Source: Tetracentron sinense (Eukaryota; Streptophyta; Magnoliopsida; Trochodendrales; Trochodendraceae). Taken from it: a stretch of DNA of 64,000 nt. The position numbers and the translations under genes were made by a program. This document shows positions 1 to 18,690 of the stretch, piece by piece. The stretch's first letter is position 1, and every line of letters starts with the position of its first letter. The notes beneath the pieces were generated by a model. That model was not told the origin of the DNA and did not search any database. It worked only from the letters and a program-made list of their open reading frames with translations. Location of the stretch: assembly GCA_015143295.1 (NCBI GenBank), contig CM026571.1, forward strand, positions 9,180,501 to 9,244,500. Reading direction: 5' to 3'.

Positions 1-334
1 TTGAGGGAGAGAGAGAGAGATATAGATAGCCCACCATAGGAATTGCATTGTTTGAACAAATACCCACCAATGCGAGAGAGAGAGAGAGAGAGATTCAATT
101 TAATTTTTGAAGAGACACCCACCAAAAAAAAAATTCTATGTATGAGTAGGTTTATTTAGTTTAACATGTAAAAAGGAGGCGATGATAACAAAAACAATAT
201 AACACCAAGGACGGCCTGGGGCCAGATAATCAGATATATCAGAGAGGATATGATGCGGAAAAACCAACTAACAAAGCTCGCGTATAAATACCTGAATTCT
301 CTCTTCTTAGGACACCATTAAGGATTAGTTAGCC
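1..334 (+). promoter_or_regulatory. Upstream region of subtilase copy 1 with TATA box
   Basis: Contains (GA)n tracts near 7-20 and 73-92 and a clear TATA box (TATAAATA, 283-290) 45 bases before the ATG at 335. The same block, nearly base for base, lies upstream of copy 2 (about 9305-9634, TATA at 9583-9590), so the proximal promoter was duplicated with the gene. The window starts inside this block, so its true left limit is unknown. Confidence 0.7.
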
Positions 335-3827
<3,493 letters not shown>

Positions 3828-3860
3828 ATCACAACCAAGAGTTTGGGAAAGAGGTGTGGT

Positions 3861-6445
3861 ATGTATCGTCCAAATTTCGAGGGCGAAATTTTTATAAGGG
3901 GGAGAATGTAGCGCCCCGAAACTTTTCGTACTTAATGAACAGTGTTTTTGTAGCCACTTGGCCTTTTACGAAGTCCAACTAATAAACAAAGAAGCATTGG
4001 AAGATTCTAAAATTTCAGAAATGTTCATTTTCGAATGATGAGTACAACGCAAGTTGAATCGGAAAAATCGGATAAACGAGTTAAAAGTTACCGCCAAAAT
4101 ACCACAAAGGGTACGCAGGTGAAAAATGATGAAAAACTTGGATTGAAGATCGATCGCCACATGGCAACGATTCATCGTCACGAGCCCAGAAACCTGGGCA
4201 ATCTACTGGAACTTGGACGATCGATCGTCTAAAACTCGACGATCGATCGCCTTGAATCCAGAAATTTGATGGCTTTTGGGAAGCTTGACGATCGATCGCC
4301 CAACACCGAACAATCAATCGTTTGGAGACAGAAATCTGGGCAAGCTTACGGGATCATTGACGATCGATCATCCCAAGATCGACGATCGATCGTCATCACG
4401 GAGTTCTGTTTTTTTTTTTTTAAGACCCGAAATCAAGGGTTTCAACCCTTTGGATTATAAATCGAAAGCCATTTGGGGTTTTTGGCTCACCCTAAACCTA
4501 GAGGAGAGAAAGATGAGAGGAAGGAAGAGAGAAAAAGGAAAAAAAAGGAGAATATCAAGGGAAGATCCCTCTCACCGTCTCAAGGTTTGATCCTCTTCCA
4601 AATCAAGGTGGATCTTCCTCTATTTCAAGCTTGGTGCATTTGTCTCAATTGGGACCTCTCTCTATCAAAGATTTGGGGGTTTTCTACCCAAGAGTTCTCA
4701 ACATCAAGCATTGATCTTCAAGTGTGCTTCCTCCTCAAGCTTGAACTCCAAATCAAAGGGGTTTTCTTCCAAACCAAGGAGTGATCCTCAAAGGTTAGTA
4801 CACCCTACAAACTCCCTTAGCAATAACCTAAGTTTTTCTCTTCATAATGATGATTTTTATCTTGTGTTCCTTCTCTTTCTTTGAGATGCTATTTTCTCCA
4901 AATGTGAACAAGATAAATGGAATGAATGGATGTGGATATGTGGGGTGAATGCTAGAGGCGATAAATGCCGTATGGATGTGATGGAAATGGTGGAAGGACC
5001 TCTTACAAATAATGAACACACTTTGATGTTTTGATGAAAAATATGCACCTAACAACTTAAATACCTGACCTATGAAGATGTTGCACACCAAGTGTTTGAT
5101 AAAATGCTTAAATGACAATTTGAATGAATGAATGAAAATTATGAAGGCATGAATTGAGTTATTCTTCCTAAATGACTATCTTGATCAAATGCTCTACATG
5201 TTATCTACATTCCCTCATGCTTATATTGGAAATGGAAATGCTATACTCATGTGATTCTTTCATTCAAGCATGTCATCATGTTTACTACAAGTGTTACACA
5301 CATGCAGGCATGAATCGATTTTCTAAAGTATATGTACCAAAGAAACAACAAGAACGATAATTGTGATTCACGAAACAAATGATATAAAGCTGGACATCGG
5401 GCCGGTCAAGGATAGGGCATATCCCATGGATATGTCAAACCTGTCTCACAAGTAAACAAGCATGAATGATAAAGCCGGACATTGGGCCGGTCAAAGGTAG
5501 GGCATATCGCAAGATATGTCATACCCGACTCACAAGAAAAAAAGTCAAGGAGGTTGATGTACCATTTTCTATATATATATTTCGCTGAAGTGAATCTACA
5601 TTCCCGGCTCACAAGTCGCTTCAAGGGCACTAACCTCTGGCTCACAAGTAAACACGCAAGTCAAGTCAAGAACATGACAAGAACAAGCAAGACAAGTGAT
5701 TCCAAGCAAGACAAGACAAGCATGTGTGATTCTTACGAACAATAACAAGTTTTCAAACATTGATAAGCAAAGTTTTCAAAGAAATACGAAAGACTATTTT
5801 CAAGAATAAGACATGATTTTAAAGTACGAGTTTTACCGGAGTTTTCCTTTTCATTTGAGCATGTCAAGAATTATCACATTGCTTTACTTCAATGTTATTT
5901 GTCATATGTGGCTATTTTTGTTTCAAATTGATATGATGAATTATATCTTATTGCCTTGTGTGATGGTTATTGCTATTGTTAGCTAATAGCTTGTACTTGC
6001 TGAGTATTCCATACTCAACCGTACTTTTATATCGGCAGGTACCAAGGATGCCCTCAACCCTGAGCCTTGGGTTGAGGAAGAGTGTGTAGAGGAGAGGGAG
6101 ACCCTTATCCCGATGCAATCGCATGAGGATAGAGATCGTGGCGTTTGGCTTTACTTAGATTACTGTTGAGTATAGTAGACTCGATATTTCTTTTGTATTT
6201 TGATAGGTGGGCATGTCCACCTTTGACTTGATATGGTATGTATATATGTTAACTTAGAATACAGACCACCTTATATAGAAAAGAAAAAGTTGATTTACGC
6301 TTCCACACTCATGATTAGCTTCCGCACTCTGATTATTGTCATTATGGTATTATGTTTCGCCTTGTTCATTACAGGTTGGTTTAATAGGTACGAATAGTCA
6401 CCACTGAAGTATCCCTTAACTCCTAGGGGGTATTTTGGGACGCGA
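3861..6445 (+). mobile_element. Truncated Ty3/gypsy LTR retrotransposon (Tekay/Del-like), 3' end: polypurine tract plus one LTR
   Basis: Fossil. A short internal remnant (about 3861-3895), a polypurine tract AAGGGGGAGAA at 3896-3906 and an LTR starting TGTAGCGCCCCG at 3907. The LTR runs about 2.5 kb to roughly 6445, where a GGGACGC-type end is seen; the terminal bases are unclear. TGTARCGCCCCG starts are typical of plant chromovirus LTRs of the Tekay/Del kind (family assignment is inference). The element is broken, with no 5' LTR, gag or pol in the window. It abuts the 3' UTR of subtilase copy 1 directly. The LTR holds repeated GATCGATCG motifs at 4145-4405 and a doubled GGGCCGGTCAA block at 5395-5560. 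Confidence 0.75.
4145..4405. repeat. Cluster of palindromic GATCGATCG motifs inside the LTR
   Basis: At least six occurrences of GACGATCGATCG or a one-base variant, spaced about 25-70 bases apart and separated by unrelated text. The octamer GATCGATC is its own reverse complement, so the cluster is strand-symmetric. It lies in the first 500 bases of the LTR. No known function. Confidence 0.7.
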
Positions 6446-6831
6446 AAGTATGGCTCTTTAAGTCTTCACATCTTGTAAAACCTTAACTTTACTCTATTCC
6501 ATTCTCATGAACCTGAATTGATAACCACTACCAAGTGGAATAAAATAGCTTCAAAATAAACTTTAAAGAATTAACAAGTATAGTTTGAGGTGCGTAAATG
6601 TGTAATAATTAACACCGATCATAACATTTAAAAGCAAAGAAAGATATAAGGCATGCCAAGAAATCAAAAGTGAGCTGTAATCCAAATTATGGGCTAAGAA
6701 TTAATTTCTATCAGCCCTTGGAAAATTCCATTTTTTTTTCGCTTGTCCAATATGCATTGGTAATGTGAGAGAACCATATGCCACATCACAAGAGAAACTA
6801 CTACCAATCTAATAAAAATAACATCAGATTG
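6446..6831. other. AT-rich intergenic DNA, no feature recognised
   Basis: Between the LTR end and the first MITE. No long open frame, no recognisable repeat and no RNA gene seen. Confidence 0.5.
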
Positions 6832-7037
6832 TCTCTGACAGATGCCCAAAAAATGGCCTCAAACTCCACACATCATGCGGCATGTAGCGATAAAAAGGGG
6901 AGAAGTTATTTCATTTTCTCCCCTTGTTTTTGACTTCTCCCCACTTGATATCTCTCACCCTTCTTAGCGCCACATGTCCCATGATGTGTGGAGCCCGAGA
7001 ACACTTTTTTGGCATCTGCCAGAGACAATCTGATGCC
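6832..7037. mobile_element. MULE-type MITE, family A (short copy)
   Basis: Terminal inverted repeats: CATCAGATTGTCTCTGACAG at the left, with its inverted counterpart CTGCCAGAGACAATCTGATG at the right. The interior carries GGAGAAGTTATTTCATTTTC and TTGACTTCTCCCC blocks shared by the other family A copies in this window. About 206 bp. No clean target duplication is visible. Confidence 0.7.
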
Positions 7038-7268
7038 ATTGAAAATAATGTTTTCACTCCCTAGGATTTGATCTTGGTATCTCTCAAATAAGATAAGGGA
7101 CAGCTTCGCCAACTAAGTTAAATGACAGGTATGAAAAAATTTAATACCTTACCGTAGTGATGGCTGTGATGTAAATTCCCTCTAGTAGATGAGTTTTAAA
7201 GACACCATTTTTCTCCCAGAGTGAACTTTTTCTTTTCTTTTTCCAATATTTAAAATCCCCTCTTAAAA

Positions 7269-7661
7269 GGAGTCAAATCCTCTACGGTGATAACCAGATT
7301 TGGCAAATCCGGTTATCACCCCTAGAGGTTGCCACGTGTCTCCTTTGACACCCTTAACCGTGGGTAAGGTTCACCCACCCCTAGGGTTCACCCACCCACT
7401 TTTGGTTTTTTTTTTTAAATATTAATTTTTTTTTAAATTTAAAAAACTGTTTTTAGAGTTTTTTTTAATATTAAAAACAGTTTTTTAATATTTTAAAAAA
7501 ATTAATATTTAAAAAAAAAAAAACCAAAAATGGGTGGGTGAACCCTAGGGGTGGGTGAACCTTACCCACGGTTAAGGGGTGTCAAAGGAGACACGTGGAC
7601 ACCTCTACGGGTGATAACCGGATTTGCCAAATCCGGTTATCACCCGAGATGAGTTGGCTCC
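7269..7661. mobile_element. Foldback MITE, family B, with a palindrome at each end and 9-bp target duplication
   Basis: 393-bp element. Its two halves are near-perfect reverse complements (arms about 7269-7445 and 7490-7661, A/T-rich loop). Each end also holds its own palindrome of about 35 bases, built on GGTGATAACCGGATTTG (7292-7327 and 7612-7648). It is flanked by CTCTTAAAA at 7260-7268 and 7662-7670, a perfect 9-bp duplication typical of Mutator-like insertions. No coding capacity. Transcripts would form a long dsRNA hairpin. A second copy lies at 52537-52911. Confidence 0.85.
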
Positions 7662-7792
7662 CTCTTAAAATGTCCGTACAACAAAATGAAATTTCCTACG
7701 TAGACCGGAAGCTTGTACCAAATAGGGCTGGGCACAAGGCTGCGTTTATGCGGACACATAAGGGCATCGCAAAAGTTTTGGGATTTTGCTTC

Positions 7793-8077
7793 GGCTTAGG
7801 ATTCCCTCTGGCTGATGGCAATCAAGTGGTCTGATGCCACTACACATTAAGCAACTTGTGGCATAAAAAAATGGGAGAAGTCATTTCATTTTCTCCCTTA
7901 ATTTTGACTTCTCTATATCTCTCCCCCTTTATCTCACCATTTTTATTAGCATGTGTCAAATAATGTATGGAGAAGTCAAAATCATGGGCACATGAAATGA
8001 CTTCTCCAACCACATGTCGCTTAATGTGTGGTGACCCAAGACCACTTTTCTGGCTCAGCCTCAGAGAATCCGAGGCC
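7793..8077. mobile_element. MULE-type MITE, family A, with 9-bp target duplication
   Basis: 285 bp. Flanked by TTTTGCTTC on both sides (7784-7792 and 8078-8086). The left end reads GGCTTAGGATTCCCTCTGGC, and the right end, read in reverse complement, GGCCTCGGATTCTCTG. The interior folds back through GGAGAAGTCATTTCATTTTC and TTTTGACTTCTC blocks. Confidence 0.85.
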
Positions 8078-8436
8078 TTTTGCTTCACCGAGACTCTCCC
8101 GGCAGCACAAGATTCAATATTGTATCCAATCGTGAGCATTTTTTAACAAAGTTAATTCAATGCAGGGCAGGACGGTCTCCGCCTAGACAGTCTCAAAAGC
8201 AGAATCCAAAATTTTGAAGGACTCCTAAGCCATGCACATCTTGCACCGAGCCCTATTTGGTGCAATCCTAGTCTATCTTGCATATTTTTAATGAAAAACT
8301 TAGCCATTGGCGTATTTGTAGGAGGGTAAAAAATTGGGTTGACTTAAGCAAGATTAATCCATGGGTTTTTTTTTTAAATGAAATATTGGGGAGGTGTTTG
8401 GATACTTCTGTTGTTTAATCTCCCCTCCTAACTAAG

Positions 8437-9182
8437 AGCATCTCTAAGACATCCCTAAACCAGCTCCCTTCCTCAGTTTAGGGAGTTTAAAAGTGAAAAA
8501 CAAGCTCCAACGGGCTCCTCAAAGAATAGGGCCGGCAAGTCAACAGTAGCGAGATGTTTTAGCTCTCCAAACATTATTATATGTTTATTTTTTTAAAAAA
8601 CTCCTTTAAAACCGTTTGAACCCTCAACCACAACCAATTGCGATTGAACTAATAAGGAGGAGTTCAATCACACCCATAGGCCAACACGTGTCCCTTTTAA
8701 CTTCTAATAACGGAGGTTAAGATTCACTAACCTTTGGGATTTAACAATATAATCTTAGTTTTTAGAAAAAAGTATTAAAAATAGTTAACTCTAGTTAAGA
8801 ATTTTTAACTCTTATGATTAATTTTTTTGAAATATTTTTTTTGATAACTAAAGTTATATTGATGAACCCCATAGGTTGGAGAAACTTAACCATATTTAAT
8901 AAGTGTTAAAAGAGGCATGTGTTGGCTATTGGGTGCGATTGAACTCTCAAGGGTTGTAATGATGTTACTAATAAAAAAAAATGAATATTTAATAGAAATA
9001 GACAAGAAATAGAGAATATGAAATTAAAAAAAAAATCAATATTTAATAGAAATAGAGACAAAAGGAAAAGAATTGTGTTGGAGTTGCAAGGGAAAAAAAG
9101 TGAATCCCTATTTTTAAAAAGTCAAAGATTTAGAGAAAAAAAATAAGGAATTATTAGAAATAGTGTTGGAGATACTCTAAGG
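8437..9182. mobile_element. MITE with TAAGAGCATCTC/GGAGATACTCTTA-like ends (family F), host of a nested MITE
   Basis: Left end AAGAGCATCTCTAAGACATC, right end GTGTTGGAGATACTCTAAGG, inverted relative to each other. A family C foldback element (8660-8948) sits inside, so the original was roughly 450 bp. The right end matches the reverse complement of 62886-62940, so a second member lies in opposite orientation near 62.9 kb. Superfamily uncertain. Confidence 0.55.
8660..8948. mobile_element. Foldback MITE, family C (GAGTTCAATC ends), nested
   Basis: Ends read GAGTTCAATCACACCCATAG and, inverted, GGTGCGATTGAACTC. The arms contain CACGTGTCCCTTTTAAC and its inverted partner GTTAAAAGAGGCATGTG. Further copies at 50131-50460, 60044-60334 and 63306-63544. 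Confidence 0.7.
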
Positions 9183-9304
9183 CGGATCCCACTAGATAAG
9201 TGACGTATCCGTATTGTAAAGGCCGGACATTCCATATGATCACCGAAACCACCATGCAAAACCCATGAGAAGGGAAAATTCCTTATAAACATATTAAAGC
9301 CTTG

Positions 9305-9634
9305 GATTATTTTGAGAGAGAGAGAGAGAGCCCACCATTGGAATTGCATTGTTTGAACAAATACCCACCAATGCGAGAGAGAGAGAGAGAGAGAGATTCA
9401 ATTTAATTTTTGAAGAGACACCCACCAAAAAAAAATTCTATGAATGAGTAGGTTTATTTAGTTTAACATGTAAAAAGGAGGCGATGATAACAAAAACAAT
9501 AACACCAAGGACGGCCTGGAGCCAGATAATCAGATATATCAGAGAGGATATGCTGCGGAAAAACCAACTAACAAAGCTAGCGTATAAATACCTGAATTCT
9601 CTCTTCTTAGGACACCATTAAGGATTAGTTAGCC
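9305..9634 (+). promoter_or_regulatory. Upstream region of subtilase copy 2 with TATA box
   Basis: Nearly identical to bases 7-334 upstream of copy 1: same GA tracts and same TATAAATA (9583-9590) 45 bases before the ATG. Homology begins at the GA tract near 9312, so the left edge of the tandem duplication lies at or just before it. Confidence 0.7.
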
Positions 9635-13126
<3,492 letters not shown>

Positions 13127-14727
13127 ATCACATCCAAGAGTCTGGGAAAGAGAGGTGTGGTTTGTTACTGCCTCTCTTGAGGAAGTAATAAAACTCGAAT
13201 AATGTCGTAGGAGCTCACTGTAGTTCTTACTGTGTGCTGGAGTAACAGAAAGAAAGCGTCTTTTCGTTGCCTCTGCGCTTAATTTAAGATCTCTGTCATT
13301 TCTATGGTTTCTTCTTCTTTGTCATCCTTGTTTCTGTTATTTCTATGATTTATTTCTCATGTCTGTCACTGCTCCAAGAAAAAGTAAGTTGAATTAAAAT
13401 GCAGTTCGACCATTGTTGTCATCTAAGCGTGTTGTTTATAACCTAATTGGAATGGTGTTTAACCAACTTGGCCAAGTTCAGCCTAAATGTAGATAGTTGG
13501 ACCAAGCTACACTTCATCTCAAGCATAGTTACCAAGTATGGGTACGGCAATAGAAATGCAATGATTCGTTGGAAGGTACATGTGTTATACGCAAAAGCAC
13601 AACAAAAGTATGAGAAATTAAAAATAATAATAATTATAAACAAATAGGAATCATGATACCAATTACTAACAATCATTTAAAATCATCATTCATGATTCAA
13701 CAAAGATTTTCAAATATTTAGCCTAAAAATATCATCTTTCACCGTTCAACTTTTTTAACGCACGAATATCATTCATCAAATTAACATTAAAAAAAAAAAA
13801 ACACAATCATCCTCTAAAATCTAAACTAGAAAGTCATCATTCACTATTAACAAAAAGATTACAAATATGGATTATTCAACATTAACTATAGAATAGTCCG
13901 GAAAAGAATCCCGCATAGGAGAGTCGAATTCCTCAACTGCTCAAAATATGCCTCACCCTATATGCCAAATGATAACATAAAACTTAATAATATCTCTGCA
14001 ACAATTCAACCCCTATCAAACCTATGCAAACCCTACCATATCATTCAAATAGGTAAAGACTAATGAGAGAAAAATCCGAAATTACCTTTAGGTTGTAATG
14101 AGAGACAAAGCAAAGAGGGGTTTCCTTCTCTTCTTTTTTTCGTCAAAGAGCACTTCAGGTTTGCTGTTTTCTCAATGAAACTGGAGAAACCAGTTTTTAT
14201 TTTTATTTTTTACAACCCAAAGGCCACCGTTTTAGACGGTGGCCTTAATTTTTTTTTAAAAGTAATTAAACATGTGTAATGCATGTTTAATACAAAAACC
14301 ATTATACGTAATATGGTAAATGTATGCCATTTTAAATGCCGATCATCCCCTAAACATATTATACACATATATAATACGCGAATTTGGTAACACTGATCCC
14401 ATCTCGTTTACACATCAGATCTAGTCTCAAATGCAGGGGCTGGGCCAAACCCTTCCTGATAATCTTCTTATTGACACTCTTTTGTCGTCTTTAATCCAGA
14501 CAAAAGCGATTGATGGGTAATCTCTCTAACTAGTAGACCAGTCACAATACCAAAATTACAGCAATTGGATGAGCATAGCCATCATATTTAGTCCCTGGAT
14601 TGTTGTCATATATAGGCACTGGTATGACTTGTGTGCCCATCAGCACGACTGTCTGAATATTAATTGACAATGAACATGCCATTTAGTAAAACCAAGGCAC
14701 ACCATGTCTATTCCCAAATGTATGAAG
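13127..14727 (+). other. 3' UTR and downstream flank of subtilase copy 2
   Basis: Polyadenylation signal AATAAA at 13187-13192. The rest is AT-rich and without a convincing gene. A 10-bp-stem hairpin (AAGGCCACCG, loop TTTTAGA, inverted repeat) is at 14219-14246. The same flank follows copy 3 (30721-32139), which lacks about 190 bases corresponding to roughly 13510-13695. Confidence 0.7.
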
Positions 14728-17700
14728 CAGCTTGTGAACACCCCATTTTTACACCCCTAAAATTCTTTTTTCTAATTTAATTTAATTAATTACTTTTATA
14801 TATTTCTTTAATTTATTTTTCACATTATTTGTCTGGTCTCAAGAGAGAAAGATTGAGAGAGTTGGAGAGAGGTCCAAGTCCAAGTTCAAGACCAAGACCA
14901 AACCCCATCCAATTCCTAAAAACCAAACCCCAAATTCAATCCAGGGTCTTCTAAAGCCCAAAAGCCCATACCCATGTCTATAAGATCAAGAGATAGGGTT
15001 TAAAATCCGAAATCTCATTGGGTGAGAAGGAAGACGCCCCCTCTCCTTCTCTCCTTCACTTCTCCTTTTCATCCGGCAAACTTCAGTTAGCTTCGGACAC
15101 GCACGGTAGCAGCCTCACCAGTTGACCAGAGCTCTCTTTCCCTCCTAATCTCTTCTCTCTTCTCAGCTCACCACCACATCTCCGTCGACCCTCTTTTTCC
15201 GGCGAGTGGCAGAATCCAGGGGATCCAACTCACCGGAATACCTTATTGCAACAGCGATCCCCAATGTCGGCAAGCTCTTCCATCTCCGATCAAGCTCCAA
15301 TCACCGTTGTCTCCAGCGAAGCTTGATCAGTTCTAGCCAGTAGTTAGTTCGCTAGATTTGTCCAGTGGCTAATTTCGAATCCGATCATCTTCTCCGATCA
15401 TTTTTCTCCGGTGAGCTTCAACTAGCCTTGGCCATCATCAACCCATAGTTATTCCTTAATCTCTCCAGATCCACCTCCACCACCATTTTTCTTCCATAGA
15501 TCCTTTGCCGGAGCTTCCGGTCATTCTCAACCACGACACCAGCCTCAAGCCATGGTCCTGGCTACAGTAGCATCCATTCACCAGCATACCTGCAGTAACT
15601 CTCCTCAGATCATCGCTACGGCAGCCCCTTTCCACCATCGAACCAGAGATCCAGCTCCACCATTCTTCCATTTCCGGTCATCTTCTCCGGCGAGATCGCA
15701 CTGGGCAGCAACAGCTTCCACATCCCTTTCATCTTCTCTGCCAATCTCAGCTGCAGCCACCCTCAGTGATTGAGATGAGGGTTCGGTTTGGTCCGCTTCT
15801 TCTCTCGGATCATCGGAGCAACAACATGGCCATTTTCTCTCCACTGTCATACCCTTATGACAGTCAGGTATGCTCTCTTCTCCTATTTTTCCTACTTTTT
15901 GCTGTCTTTGTTTTCATGTTTTGGGATTCTGGGATCCAGCGGTGATCCCCCTTCCCTTGTGTGTGCATGTAGAAGTTTGAAACAAGGAAAGGTGTCGTAG
16001 AGGTCTTGGTTGGGGTTAGCTGGCCGAAAGCCTCGTTGTGCTTGCACCCTGGTTTTATTCAAAACTAGAAATCTGAATGAATGTTCCTGGTCTGGTTTTG
16101 TTCAAAACCAGAGTGTTAGCTTGCTTAGAACCCCTATGTCCTTCCTGTGTGATTGAATTCATAAGAGGACTTAGGGGTTTTTGTTTTTTTGAGATCAGTG
16201 AGCATAGGCCTATTTCGGCCAGGCCCAATCTTAGTGGCTCTTTATTTTTATCGCTAAGTCATGTGCCCCTAAAACCATAAGTTTGGCTATTGAGCTAAAG
16301 CCAATTGATCAATTTGTCAAATCAATTGATCAATTCATCAATGGTCAATGGGCCTTAGCACAATAGCTTTACCTTGGCCCTCTATGATCTCACTCTTTTA
16401 GCCAATTACTTTTTGTTATTTATTGAAATGTACAAATTGTAGATGCATGTGTATGTACAATTACAACTTATAGGGTTAGGCCACAATTTTCTTTTCCTAT
16501 TTTGCCTACATTGTGCACCTAGGTTAGTTCTTGACTAGTTAAACTTGCCAAAATTAAAAATACCAAAAAAAAAATAAAAATAATAAAAAATAACAAAAAC
16601 ATTTAAAAACCCCCAAAATGCAAAAAAGACTTACCCTAATAAATGAACGCCCCCTAGAGCTCCACCATGAGCACCTAGCTACGCGACCATCTCCCGGAAT
16701 GAGATTCATAAATCTCAATTCCACTTCCCCTCCCCCAACTCAAACACGAGTTGGAAGCGACCACACTCCGAAACGAGTATAAAAACAGTCACGGACCCCG
16801 AACTACTATGAGGGTCTGATTCCGACTAACCGGATAAGTAGGCAACCCAATCAGGGTTCGACCCCAACCAAAAATAAATTTTTTACACCCCATATTGATT
16901 TGTGTTTGATTAGCAAAATTAATAATTATTTAGGAAATGTTAAGTGATTTTTAAATGTTTGACTTGGACCTAATGAGTAGGTTACCATTATGGGATGGAG
17001 GTCCTGGGGTGCCTAACCCCTTCCCCAGGACCTAAAGGGATCTCTTACCTAGACTACTCTGGACCGTAGACCCCCTTATTTGGATTATCTCGGGATCCTA
17101 CTTCCCCTAAGTAGGTGGCGACTCTTAAAATAAATTTAACGTTATTCCTCTACTCTCGGACCTCATCTCGACACTTAGAGTTGAGAGGGGAGGAAGGACG
17201 GTAAATTTTGGTGTTTACAGCTTTGGCGACTCTGCTGGGGATTTTCTAAGATCCAACCTGAAAATTAGGTATAAGTTAAACATTATTAAAATCACTAATT
17301 ATTTCCTAAAGTAATTCTTACTTTTGCTAATTCTTTTTATATTGTGGGTATGTTCTTATTCTTTCTTATGTGCATATCATATTCATTGCATATTAGTGTA
17401 ATAATCCTTAAACCCTTTAGTTTGACTTATTACGCCTACAACTGTTTGATGATTATCTTCAGTGATGGGGCTTAACAGTCACGGTTTAGCTATATCACCC
17501 CTGTGGGACGATTATTCTCAGGAAGGGATATAGACTAAACCCACTTGCGCCAATCGGCCCATTTTTAGGAGTCGCATATACGGCCAAGTGTCCCCCAACC
17601 ACCTTAGGAACACCTTGCATTACCCCAGCATATGCATATAGTCTAGGTGGAGATATAGTCTATAAGCATCTATTTAGGAAGGTTTCCCCTAATCCTACTT

Positions 17701-17997
17701 TGCTTATAGCCTATACCCGCCCTGCCTTTTGATTGAACATGAAGGTACCCATTTGTACCCTTATGTTCATTTAAAAAAAGGGCCTGTGTGAGCCATTGTT
17801 GAATAAACTCCCAACTCATCTCTAGACTTTGCATATAGGGTTCAACAACCCAGATTTTATTGGATATCCATATCCATATTCTATCTTAAATCCAATGGGT
17901 CTTGGTTTCCAATAACCCAACTTAGTAGGTAGACCCCTATCTACCTACCCCATTGGTTTACATATGTCAAGGATCACCCCTTTCAACAAAATAATTG

Positions 17998-18690
17998 GTG
18001 AAAAAAAAAAAAAAAAAAAAAACTCAAAATCAAAATTCAATAAAAACAAAATCAAAAATTTAAAACTCAAAAAAAAAAAAAAAAGAAGAAAAAAAAAAGA
18101 TCAAAAATACAAAATCCAAAAAAAAAACAAAGAAAGTTCAGAATTCAAAAAAAGAGGTTCAAAATTCAAAAAGAAGAGAAAAAATTCAAAAGAACAAAAA
18201 ATATAATAAAAATAAATTCAAAAAAAATGAAATGAGAAATTCAAAGTCCAAATAAAATCAAAAGTAAAAAAGTAAAAAAGAGTCAAAATTCAAACATAAA
18301 AAAAAAAGTTGAAGCTCAAAATTCAAATAAGTCAAAAATACAAAAAAAAATCATTAATTCAAAATTCCAAAAAAAATGAAAACTCAAAATCCGAAAAAAA
18401 AATAAATAAATCTGAACTTCAAAAAAAATGTCATTAACTCATAGTTCAAGAAAAATAAAACAAATCAAAAGTTCAAAATTCAGAAGGAACAAAAATTCAA
18501 AATCATAAATTCAAAATTCGAAAAATTCAAAGATCCAAATGTGTTGAAAAAAATTCAAAAATCCAAATTGAAAAAAATCAAAAAATATCAAAATTCCAAA
18601 AAAAGAAAACAAAAAAAAATCAAATATCCAAAATTTAAAAAAAATATAAAGTTGAAAATCCAAAAAAAAATATAAAAAAATCCATCCTCT
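17998..18690. repeat. A-rich low-complexity tract (CAAAATTCAAAA type) in LARD copy 1
   Basis: About 690 bases of A runs broken by TTCAAAAT, TCCAAA and GTCAAA words. Lysine-rich frames across it are composition artefacts. The matching tract in the second element is about 35410-36105. Confidence 0.85.

Noticed and set aside
14219-14246. GC-rich hairpin followed by T run, like a bacterial terminator
   Set aside because: Eukaryotic nuclear context; only a short palindrome duplicated with its flank at 31632, with no evidence of termination.
15456-16280. Several 65-80-aa frames on both strands, recurring at 25.8, 33.0 and 43.1 kb
   Set aside because: They lie inside the four LTR copies. Recurrence reflects copying of the LTR, not conservation of a protein, and no domain is recognised.
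17964-18206. Lysine-rich 80-aa frame
   Set aside because: Product of the A-rich low-complexity tract; the matching frame in the second element differs because A-run lengths differ.
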